In this document: piece by piece, positions 9,701-16,775 of the stretch | Layout: the number at the start of each line of letters is the position of its first letter | Position numbering within the stretch: the first letter of the stretch is position 1 | Source: Nocardiopsis sp. FIRDI 009 | Lineage (GTDB): Bacteria; Actinomycetota; Actinomycetes; Streptosporangiales; Streptosporangiaceae | DNA: 64,000 nt | Direction of reading: 5' to 3' | Assembly (NCBI RefSeq): GCF_003386285.1 | Contig: NZ_QPNC01000019.1 | Coordinates: 124,001 to 188,000 of the forward strand | The notes under the pieces: generated by a model | What the model saw: only the letters and a program-made list of their open reading frames with translations | Databases searched by the model: none | What the model was told of the DNA's origin: nothing | Position numbers and translations under genes: made by a program

Positions 9701-9945
9701 CGGTCGACGGCGCCCGGTTCGTGCAGCACCGCCTCGCGGCCGAGGCCGAGGAGGTCTGGTCGCTGCTGCAGGAGGGCGGCCGCGTCCACGTGTGCGGGGA
9801 CGGGCGCGCGATGGCGCCCGGGGTGCGTGACGCCCTCGCCCGGATCCACCGGGAGATGACGGGTTCCGACGCCGCCGGGGCACTGCGCTGGTTGGACGAC
9901 CTCATCGCCGCGGACCGGTACGTGGAGGACGTCTGGTCGGGGTGA
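6715..9945 (+). CDS. self-sufficient cytochrome P450 / NADPH-P450 reductase fusion (CYP102-like)
   Basis: A catalytically self-contained monooxygenase of about 1076 residues. Residues about 1-460 are the P450 domain, with I-helix AGHETT, ExxR in NESLRLWPT and heme loop FGNGERACIG with the thiolate cysteine. A proline/alanine-rich linker follows. A flavodoxin-like FMN domain starts at LTVLYGSNLGTC. The FAD/NADPH reductase has the FAD motif RRYSVSSSA, nucleotide motifs VCAGTGLAPFRG and VHVCGDGRAMAPG, and the C-terminal aromatic in VEDVWSG. CYP102 enzymes hydroxylate fatty acids near the omega end; that substrate is inferred. I chose the GTG at 6715, preceded by GAGGGGG. The GTG at 6673 is in frame but would place the operator inside the gene. 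Confidence 0.92.
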   Translation: MTTTPTLAPIPEPPGLPLLGHTLEIAGRHGFVGGLTRMHREAGPIIRVRVPGEEFLSVTGADLVAEVCDETRFRKGVHDALLFLRTMVGDGLFTAFSDEPNWRKAHDILMPAFSLGAMRDYHDTMVDVARGLLAKWDRAGDEPVDVVGDMTRLTFDTIGRCGFGYDFGSFGRADLHPFVTAMAGSLGHAQARSAYLPGTEPLHVRANRSFRADVAYMNSTVDEVIGRRRRSGDTDTSDLLGRMLHTPDPVTGELLDDVNIRNQVITFLIAGHETTSGALSFALHYLTKHPEVLARAQAEVDALWGDTDLPEPTHADVGRLPYVRQVLNESLRLWPTAPAFSVEPLADTVVGGRYRVAAGTPIVVFIPGLHREPEWGDNVELFDPERFSPERSQARPPHVFKPFGNGERACIGRQFALHEAVMVLGLLIHRYRFIDHADYDLRVKETLTVKPDGFTLRLARRTGADRARAAAPPPTAAAATRETGGPGTPGTPGAAPARRAPGTALTVLYGSNLGTCAALARDLAEDAADHGFTPTTATLDEAVGRLTRDTGPVLVTTASYNGRPTDDATEFVDWLEGLDPGALDGVEYAVLGIGDRNWAATYQRVPTLVDDLLHAAGATRLVPRGAADTSGDFAAAVDTWTAATRALLLDRHGEETADAPDRADADLPPYTVAEAAASAEDQLARHHGLRPMRVLESRELVDTDHPLGRSKRFVRLELPEGVSYRTGDHLAVLPSNAPDLVCRVADRLGLDLGRTVRITPRRGVRGALPVDRPLTLRRLLSDYVELQAPATPAQVAVLAEHTPCPPERRPLLELAGLSADGFAERVTRPGVSVLDLLEDHPACQLPLERYLGMLPELRPRRYSVSSSADASPDTVDLMVAALTGPHRRGRGTYRGTASHHMARLAPGDTVWARVLPCADRFRPSRDGTPVIMVCAGTGLAPFRGVVADRVHAGADGAALLYFGCDHPDVDFLHREELEAAERSGAVGLRPVFSEAPVDGARFVQHRLAAEAEEVWSLLQEGGRVHVCGDGRAMAPGVRDALARIHREMTGSDAAGALRWLDDLIAADRYVEDVWSG

Positions 9946-10035
9946 ACGCCCAGGTCATGGCGGCTTCGGCGGGGTTCGCACAGATGTGCGGCGGACCCCT
10001 GTCGCGGTCGCGCGGTCCGGGTTACCGTGGATCGT

Positions 10036-10557
10036 ATGAGCCTTGAGCTGCGGACCGACCGACTCCTCATCCGGGAGTGGGAGCTGGACGACGCGGAGGC
10101 GGCCCTGCGCATCTACGGGGCCGAGGAAGTCGCGCGCTGGCTGACGCCGGAGTGGCAACCGGTGACCGACATCGACGCGATGCGTTCGGTGCTGCACGCC
10201 TGGATCGAGGCGGGACCCAACCTGATCCCGCCCGCGGGGCGGTGGGCGATCGTGCGCGTCTCCGACGGCGAGCTGGTGGGAGGGCTGTCACTCAAGCTGC
10301 TCCCACCCTTCGAGGAGGACTTCGAACTCACCTGGGCGATCCGCCCCGACCTGTGGGGCCGGGGGTACGCGAGCGAGGCCAGCCAGGCCATCACCGACTG
10401 GGCCTTCAAGCAGGGCATCGAGGAGGTGTTCGCGGTCGCGCGGCCGGACAACGAGCGGGCGATCGCGGTGGCGCGCCGACTCGGTATGGAATGGGTCGGC
10501 GAGACCGAGAAGTACTACGGCATGCGCCTGCAGGTGTTCCGCATGCGCCCCGCCTGA
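10036..10557 (+). CDS. GNAT-family N-acetyltransferase (RimJ/RimL-type)
   Basis: A 173-residue acetyltransferase. The N-terminus ELRTDRLLIREWELDDAEA is the classic start of the Acetyltransf_3 (RimJ/RimL/SpeG-like) group. The acetyl-CoA loop is represented by RPDLWGRGYASEASQAITDW, and the C-terminal strand-helix by NERAIAVARRLGMEW. The ATG at 10036 aligns better with the family than the in-frame GTG at 10027, and neither has a strong Shine-Dalgarno. It is a single gene converging on the aldo-keto reductase with a strong hairpin between. The acceptor (ribosomal protein, amino acid or antibiotic) cannot be deduced. Confidence 0.85.
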   Translation: MSLELRTDRLLIREWELDDAEAALRIYGAEEVARWLTPEWQPVTDIDAMRSVLHAWIEAGPNLIPPAGRWAIVRVSDGELVGGLSLKLLPPFEEDFELTWAIRPDLWGRGYASEASQAITDWAFKQGIEEVFAVARPDNERAIAVARRLGMEWVGETEKYYGMRLQVFRMRPA

Positions 10558-10568
10558 CCGACACGACC

Positions 10569-10612
10569 GCGGGCGGCCCGGCCGGGAGTCGATCCCCGGC
10601 CGGGCCGCCCGC
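10569..10612. terminator. bidirectional terminator hairpin
   Basis: A perfect 18-bp stem (10569-10586 with 10595-10612) closes an 8-base loop between two convergent genes. It has no T-run. Position and stability make a shared terminator likely. Confidence 0.75.
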
Positions 10613-10618
10613 GCGTGT

Positions 10619-11662
<1,044 letters not shown>

Positions 11663-11680
11663 GAGGATCCTCCACTCCAC

Positions 11681-11748
11681 CATTAACGGGTCTGTGGTTC
11701 CGTTAGTGTGCGATGTACGCTAGCACGGAACGAGCATTAACGGAACGG
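11681..11748. promoter_or_regulatory. CAYTAACGG operator cluster between AKR and TetR genes
   Basis: Three copies of one 9-11 base word occur in the about 100-base divergent region. CATTAACGG lies at 11681-11689 on the plus strand. CACTAACGGAA lies at 11698-11708 on the minus strand. CATTAACGGAA lies at 11735-11745 on the plus strand. The first two form an inverted repeat and overlap the expected promoter of the reductase. This suggests binding of the adjacent TetR protein and autoregulation. Confidence 0.6.
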
Positions 11749-11759
11749 GAGTCCCTTTA

Positions 11760-12371
11760 ATGGTGACGGGTGAGGAACCGGGCACCGTACGGCCCGGAGG
11801 GAGGACGGCGCGCGTGCGCGCGGCGGTGCTCCGCGCCGCGGGCGACGCGCTGGCCGAGCACGGAATGGACCGGCTCGACCTGGCCGACGTGGCCCGGCGC
11901 GCCGAGGTCGGCAAGACGACCGTCTACCGGCGGTGGGGGAGTGTGCCCGCACTCGTCGCCGACCTGCTGGAGGACATGGCCGAGCAGTCCCTGCCCAGAA
12001 CGGAGACGGGGTCGCTGCTGGAGGACCTGACCGCCAACGCCCGCCTGGTGCGCGACACCCTGGCCGACCCGCGCCAGGGGGCGTTGTTCCGCGCCGTGAT
12101 CGCCGCCGCCACCTGCGACGACCGGACGGCGCGGGCGCTGCACCGGTTCTACGCCGCCCGCATCGGCGAATGGGCGCCCTGCGTGGAGGAGGCCGTCGGA
12201 CGCGGGGAGGTGCCGCCGGGCACCGACGCCCGCGAGGTGGTCCGGGCGGTGTCGGCGCCGCTGTACTACCGGGCGCTCGCCAGCGGCGACCCGCTGGACG
12301 AGGACTGCGCGCCGCGCGCGGCCCGGGCCGCGTTCGAGGCGGCCCGGGCCGGGGTGTACGTGCGGTCGTGA
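11760..12371 (+). CDS. TetR-family regulator (TetR_C_16-like)
   Basis: A 203-residue regulator with an N-terminal TetR helix-turn-helix (DLADVARRAEVGKTTVYRRW, about residues 42-61) and a helical C-terminal domain ending in a segment rich in Arg and Ala. It is divergently arranged with the aldo-keto reductase, and the shared repeats indicate it represses that gene and itself. Its stop lies four bases from the end of the convergent zinc-ribbon gene. The inducer is unknown. Confidence 0.9.
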   Translation: MVTGEEPGTVRPGGRTARVRAAVLRAAGDALAEHGMDRLDLADVARRAEVGKTTVYRRWGSVPALVADLLEDMAEQSLPRTETGSLLEDLTANARLVRDTLADPRQGALFRAVIAAATCDDRTARALHRFYAARIGEWAPCVEEAVGRGEVPPGTDAREVVRAVSAPLYYRALASGDPLDEDCAPRAARAAFEAARAGVYVRS

Positions 12372-12375
12372 GGGG

Positions 12376-12927
12376 TCAGCCCCCCGGGCGGTTTCCGTAC
12401 CCTCCGCCGGGCCCGTCCAGGTTCCACGCCGCGGGCAGGTCCGCGTCGCAGAACGCGCACACGAAGAAGCCGTCCTTGACGAGGTTGCGCTCACCGCACT
12501 CCGGGCAGCGCCGGAAGACGAACGGCGTCCTCAGACGGTCGGGGCGGGCGATCCCGGCCCGGTCCAGCGCGTCGGCGACGGCGGGCCAGCAGTCGGGGTC
12601 GGGGCAGTACCCGGTCGACTGGTTGCTCACCTCCACCGCCTGCCAGCCGTCCCGGCGCCACCCGAGGGTGATCTCCCCGGCGGCCAGGATCCGCTCCCCT
12701 CCGGCGCAGACCACGTGCTCGCCGCGCCGGGGCACGAGGCGGAGCACCCCGTCGAGCCCGACGACGAAGGTGAACGGCTCCTCGCGTTCGGCGGGCTCCC
12801 GGAGGGCCAACCAGGCGGCCAGGTCGTCCCGTCCGCGCACCGGCGAACCCTCCGCCCCGGGGCGGACCAGGGCGAGCGGTCCGGCGGGGCCGACGTAGGC
12901 GTACCCGCGCGGGGCGGACCCGGTCAC
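12376..12927 (-). CDS. hypothetical protein with C-terminal zinc ribbon
   Basis: A 183-residue protein that I cannot assign to a characterised family. Its C-terminal third has a four-cysteine zinc-ribbon pattern, CPECGERNLVKDGFFVCAFC. A further Cys pair in GYCPDPDCWP is a possible second metal or structural site. The GTG start at 12927 overlaps the TGA of the upstream IclR gene (GTGA), so it is co-translated with that regulator. The coding frame continues open far upstream on this strand, but that part is the shadow of the IclR gene. A nucleic-acid or protein-binding adaptor role is possible but not shown. Confidence 0.75.
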   Translation of the reverse strand: MTGSAPRGYAYVGPAGPLALVRPGAEGSPVRGRDDLAAWLALREPAEREEPFTFVVGLDGVLRLVPRRGEHVVCAGGERILAAGEITLGWRRDGWQAVEVSNQSTGYCPDPDCWPAVADALDRAGIARPDRLRTPFVFRRCPECGERNLVKDGFFVCAFCDADLPAAWNLDGPGGGYGNRPGG

Positions 12928-13727
12928 CGCTCCGCGTCCCGGCGCGCCACCGCGACCAGGTCGGCCTCGATCAGCGCCGCGGTCTCCAACAGGGCGGGCA
13001 GCAGGCGTTCGTGGACGTCCTCCAGGGAGGACCGGGCCGCGTGCGCGGACACGTTCACGGCCGCGACCACCCGGCCGGAGGCGTCGCGCACGGGAGCGGC
13101 CAGGGCGCGCAGTCCCTCCTCCAGTTCCTGGTCCACGACCGCGTAGCCGCGGCCGCGCACGCGGACCACCTCGGCGCGCAGTTCGGCGCGGTCGGTGATG
13201 GTGTGCCGGGTGAGTTTGGGCAGTTCGACCCTGGAGAGGAAGGCGTCGAGCGCCTCGTCGTCGAACCCGGCGAGCAGAACCCGGCCCATCGACGTCGCCG
13301 CTGCCGGGAAGCGGGTGCCCACCGTGATCGCCACGGTCATGATGCGCAGAGTGGCCACCCGGGCGACGTAGACGATCTCGTCGCCGTCCAGGACGGACAC
13401 CGACGCCGACTCGCGCACCCGGGCGGACAGGTCCTCCAGGTGGGGCTGGGCGACGTCGGGCAGCCCCGCGGAGCACACGTAGGCGTACCCGAGTTCCAGC
13501 ACGCGCGGGGTGAGGGAGAACAGGCGTCCGTCGGTGCGCACGTAGCCCAGGTCGGCCAGTGTGAGCAGGAAGCGCCGGGCCGCGGCGCGGGTCAGGTCGG
13601 TCGCACGGGCCACGTCGCTCAGGGTCATGGACGGCCGTTCGGCGGAGAAGGCGCGGATCACCGTCAGTCCCCGCTCCAGGGACTGCACGAAGTGGGTGCC
13701 GCGGGCCGGCTCGGCTTCGGTGGACAT
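12924..13727 (-). CDS. IclR-family regulator (PcaR/PobR-like)
   Basis: A 267-residue regulator with an N-terminal winged helix (MTLSDVARATDLTRAAARRF, about residues 33-52) and the C-terminal IclR effector domain containing SMGRVLLAG and YAVVDQELEEGLRALAAPVR. IclR members of this type control aromatic-acid (protocatechuate, 4-hydroxybenzoate) catabolism. The divergent neighbour is an enol-lactonase-like hydrolase of that pathway, which supports the assignment. The ATG at 13727 follows AGGAAGG. No other beta-ketoadipate genes are visible here, so the rest of the pathway would have to lie elsewhere. Confidence 0.88.
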   Translation of the reverse strand: MSTEAEPARGTHFVQSLERGLTVIRAFSAERPSMTLSDVARATDLTRAAARRFLLTLADLGYVRTDGRLFSLTPRVLELGYAYVCSAGLPDVAQPHLEDLSARVRESASVSVLDGDEIVYVARVATLRIMTVAITVGTRFPAAATSMGRVLLAGFDDEALDAFLSRVELPKLTRHTITDRAELRAEVVRVRGRGYAVVDQELEEGLRALAAPVRDASGRVVAAVNVSAHAARSSLEDVHERLLPALLETAALIEADLVAVARRDAER

Positions 13728-13900
13728 GGGGCCTTCCTGGTCGGGGGGCTGGGGTGGGCGGGAGCGGGAACGCCCGTGGTAGCTGCGATGTTGTCATACC
13801 GTTCGGCCGCCGTCACTCCCCGGGTGGGAGGATCACCGGGCCGGGGCACGGGGTAGGACCGGCGGGTGGGAAGTACCGGTACCGAACGAGGAGGAACGCG

Positions 13901-14668
13901 ATGGGCGTCGACGTCCACCACATCGAGAACGGGCCCGAGGGAGCCCCGCCGCTGGTGCTGGCGGGTTCGCTGGGGGCCACGGTCCGGATGTGGGAACCCC
14001 AGGTCGAGGCGCTCTCGGCGGTGTTCCGGGTGATCCGCTACGACCACCGCGGCCACGGGGGCACCCCGGCTCCCCGGGGCCCCTACTCGATGGCCGACCT
14101 CGGCGGGGACGTCCTGCGGCTCCTGGACCGCCTGGGCCTCGAACGCGCCCACTTCGCCGGCCTGTCCATCGGCGGCATGGTCGGCCAGTGGCTGGGCGTC
14201 CACGCGCCCGATCGGATCGACCGTCTCGCCCTGCTCGCCACCTCCCCCCACATGGGGCCGCCGAGCTCCTGGCGGGACCGGGCCGCCGTCGCCCGTGACA
14301 AGGGGCCGGCCGCGCTCGCCGACGCGGTCGTGGAACGGTGGTTCACCCCCGGTTTCGCCGAGGAGCACCCGGAGGACGTGATCCGCATGCGCGACGGGAT
14401 CGCCGCCACCGACGCCGAGGGCTACGCGGGCTGCTGCGAGGCGATCGAACACCACGACGTGCGCGACGAGCTGTCCCGGATCCGGGCGCCGACCCTGGTC
14501 GTGGCGGGCGCCGACGACCCCGCCACACCCCCGCGCGGCCACGGCGACCTCATCGCCGAGCGCGTACCGGACGCCCGCCTGGTGGTCCTCGACGACGCCG
14601 CCCACCTGCTCTCCTGGCAGCGGGCCGCCAAGGTCAACGGTCTGCTGACCGAGCACTTCGCCGGCTGA
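13901..14668 (+). CDS. pcaD: alpha/beta hydrolase, 3-oxoadipate enol-lactonase-like
   Basis: A 255-residue alpha/beta hydrolase. The oxyanion region is VLAGSLGATVRMWEPQ and the nucleophile elbow is GLSIGG. The aspartate is probably in VAGADDPATP and the histidine in DDAAHLLSWQ. This combination, including SLGAT and SIGGMVGQW, is typical of PcaD, which hydrolyses beta-ketoadipate enol-lactone to beta-ketoadipate. The ATG at 13901 has a strong GAGGAGGAA ahead of it. It is divergent from a PcaR-like regulator. Because the rest of a pca operon is absent, a related lactonase or esterase role remains possible. Confidence 0.75.
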   Translation: MGVDVHHIENGPEGAPPLVLAGSLGATVRMWEPQVEALSAVFRVIRYDHRGHGGTPAPRGPYSMADLGGDVLRLLDRLGLERAHFAGLSIGGMVGQWLGVHAPDRIDRLALLATSPHMGPPSSWRDRAAVARDKGPAALADAVVERWFTPGFAEEHPEDVIRMRDGIAATDAEGYAGCCEAIEHHDVRDELSRIRAPTLVVAGADDPATPPRGHGDLIAERVPDARLVVLDDAAHLLSWQRAAKVNGLLTEHFAG

Positions 14669-14757
14669 GCGCGCCGGACCCGCGGCCCCGGCGGCGTCCG
14701 CGCGGGCCTCGCGGCCCGTGGTCCTCCTCGCCCCGGCCGCGTGTCCGGCCTCCCCCT

Positions 14758-14788
14758 CCGGTGAGGCGGCGACCGCGCGCCTCACCGG
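14758..14788. terminator. bidirectional terminator hairpin
   Basis: CCGGTGAGGCG (14758-14768) and CGCCTCACCGG (14778-14788) form a perfect 11-bp stem in the space between two convergent genes. Confidence 0.65.
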
Positions 14789-14847
14789 GGCACGGTCGGC
14801 TCAGCTCCGCTTCGGCGGGGAACCCCGGGGTCCCAGATCCGGGAGGT

Positions 14848-15684
14848 TCACCGTTTGACGGCCACCCCCGCCATCTCCCACAGCTTCACCTGGGGATCGG
14901 CGGGGCGGGTGAGGGGGTCGCGCTCGGGGTGGCGCCAGGTGGCGCAGTCGACCGTGCGGGGCCCGTGGTCGCGGTCGTCACTCCAGGGGCTGACCAGTTC
15001 CAGGCCCTGGAAGACGGCCGCCGCCTCCCGCTCACTGCGCACCCGGCCCCAGGGGGTGCCGAAGGACAGGATCTTGCGCGTGATCCAGTCCCCCGCGGCC
15101 GGGTCGTCGGTGACGCAGTGGGAGAAGATCACCCAGGAACCGGGCGCCAACCGGTCCAGCAGGGTCCGCACGGCGCCGAAGGGGTCGTCCTCGTCGGGCA
15201 GGCAGTGCAGCAGGGAGACGGCCATCAGGCACACCGGGACGTCGGTGTCGATGAGCCGCCGGGTCTCGGGCGCCTCCAGGATCCGTTCGGCGGAGCGCAG
15301 GTCCTCGTGCAGGAAGGCGGTCCGGCCCTCGTCGCTGATCAGCGCACGGCCGTGGACGGCCACGATCGGGTCGTTGTCGACGTAGACGACCCGGGCGCCG
15401 GGGTTGGTCCGCTGCGCCACGTGGTGGGTGTTGTCGACCGTCGGCAGGCCCGCCCCCAGGTCGAGGAACTGCTCCACCCCCTGCGAGGCAACGTACTCGA
15501 CCGCGCGGGAGAGGAACGCGCGGTTGTCGTTGGCCAGGGACAGCACCTCCGGGACACGGTCCAGCAGTACGTCGCAGGCCTCCCGGTCCACCTCGAAGTT
15601 GTCCTTGCCGCCCAGCAGATAGTCGTACATGCGCGCGATGCTGGGGGTGTCCATGTCGATGTCGGGGGGGAAGCGATCGGCCAT
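14848..15684 (-). CDS. SAM-dependent methyltransferase-like protein (DUF574 / Methyltransf_19)
   Basis: A 278-residue protein of the actinomycete-specific Methyltransf_19 family. Diagnostic parts are DTPSIARMYDYLLGGKDNFE near the N-terminus, the SAM loop FLDLGAGLPT, YVDNDPIV and the CLPDEDDP block. These proteins occur in many copies per genome and their substrates are not known. The ATG at 15684 was chosen; an in-frame start 18 bases upstream also exists. The gene stands alone. Confidence 0.85.
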   Translation of the reverse strand: MADRFPPDIDMDTPSIARMYDYLLGGKDNFEVDREACDVLLDRVPEVLSLANDNRAFLSRAVEYVASQGVEQFLDLGAGLPTVDNTHHVAQRTNPGARVVYVDNDPIVAVHGRALISDEGRTAFLHEDLRSAERILEAPETRRLIDTDVPVCLMAVSLLHCLPDEDDPFGAVRTLLDRLAPGSWVIFSHCVTDDPAAGDWITRKILSFGTPWGRVRSEREAAAVFQGLELVSPWSDDRDHGPRTVDCATWRHPERDPLTRPADPQVKLWEMAGVAVKR

Positions 15685-16001
15685 GTGTGGTCCGGGGCGC
15701 ACCGACTCCGGGAGCCGGGGCGGGTCCCTGCCTCCTTCTGTGCGATGCGGGTACGGTCACCGGACACGCTGCGACCGGCGGTCGTGTGCGTGGGCGCCAA
15801 CGCGGGTCACGGCGGGAGGACCGATCACACGAGCGGGCCGGGGCGGGTGCGGGACGCGGCGGGCGTCGACACCCTCGCGTGGAGTGGCTGGCTCCACGGC
15901 AGGGGCGGCGGAAGCGGGCACCGCAGCGGAGGCACACCCCCGCGGCTCGTTCGCGCGGTGCGGTCTCCAAGGGAATCGTAACCGTGGAACTCCCTGCCCA
16001 T
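15685..16001. other. intergenic region, no gene seen
   Basis: About 320 bases between the methyltransferase start and the end of the SWIM/helicase operon. I see no supported reading frame or RNA. It presumably holds the methyltransferase promoter. Confidence 0.5.
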
Positions 16002-16030
16002 CGGCGTTTTCCACAGAAAATCCGACGCCG
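16002..16030 (-). terminator. terminator of the SNF2-SWIM operon
   Basis: CGGCGT and ACGCCG pair across an inner TTTTC-CACA-GAAAA hairpin. The structure begins one base after the TAA of the SWIM gene and reads in the minus direction. Confidence 0.6.
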
Positions 16031-16031
16031 T

Positions 16032-16775
16032 TTATTCGGTTTCTCCAGGGGCGTTCGCGAGGCGGGAGAATATCGGCAGTGCGTCGGTCACCGCACCCGG
16101 TGCCGCCGCCCGCACCCGGGCTCCCAACGCCTCCGGCAGAGGCGGCGGTGCGGGCGGTTCGGGCGCCGACCAGAACTCGGCCGCGGAGACGGGTGTTCCC
16201 ACCTGCGCATTCCCCCGCGCCCATTCTCCGCCCCCCGTATCCGGTTCCGTTTTCTCCGGGAATGCCTCCTCCCCGACCGCCGAGGCGCCGGTTCCCGGAA
16301 CGGAAAGCGCCGCCACCCGGTCCACGACGGCGCGACGCTCCCGGCCCGACCACCGGACCAGGACGAACGGGTCCCGGTCGGCCTCCTCGCCCAGCGCCGC
16401 CGCCGTCGCGGACAGGTGGGCGCACCGGCCCTCCCACCGGTCGCACGAACAGGTGGCGACCAGGTCGGCCCACCCGCGCGGCACCAGGTCCAGCCCCAGG
16501 ACCTCGAAGACCCGGGCCGCGGCCACCGGCAGCTCCCCGGCCGCGAGCCGCGCGCGGAACACCGGCTGCGAGGCCAGCGCCGCGCACACGCGCTCCCACT
16601 CGGCGTCGGGCAGCACCGTGCGGATCAGGCTCGCCTCCTGGACCCGGCCACGGGCGTCGTGGACCCGGGCGAGGACCTCGCCGGGCCGCACCGCCAGCCG
16701 GTCCACTCCGACCCCCGGGCCGCCGTCCGCCGCGCCCAGGGCCCCGGCCACCAGGTCCGACCACCTCGCGCTCAT
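16032..16775 (-). CDS. SWIM zinc-finger protein
   Basis: A 247-residue protein with a SWIM zinc finger (CSCDRWEGRCAHL; pattern CxC...CxH) at about residues 115-127. In actinomycetes such proteins are regularly encoded beside a SNF2-like helicase. The ATG at 16775 overlaps the helicase stop in ATGA, so the pair is translationally coupled and likely acts together on DNA or nucleoprotein. The C-terminal third is rich in Ala, Pro and Glu and looks disordered. A hairpin terminator follows at once. Confidence 0.85.
   Translation of the reverse strand: MSARWSDLVAGALGAADGGPGVGVDRLAVRPGEVLARVHDARGRVQEASLIRTVLPDAEWERVCAALASQPVFRARLAAGELPVAAARVFEVLGLDLVPRGWADLVATCSCDRWEGRCAHLSATAAALGEEADRDPFVLVRWSGRERRAVVDRVAALSVPGTGASAVGEEAFPEKTEPDTGGGEWARGNAQVGTPVSAAEFWSAPEPPAPPPLPEALGARVRAAAPGAVTDALPIFSRLANAPGETE

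Noticed and set aside
13873-13882. Palindrome GTACCGGTAC before the enol-lactonase gene as an IclR operator
   Set aside because: It is short, directly abuts the ribosome-binding site and has no second copy in the divergent region, so I did not list it as a feature.
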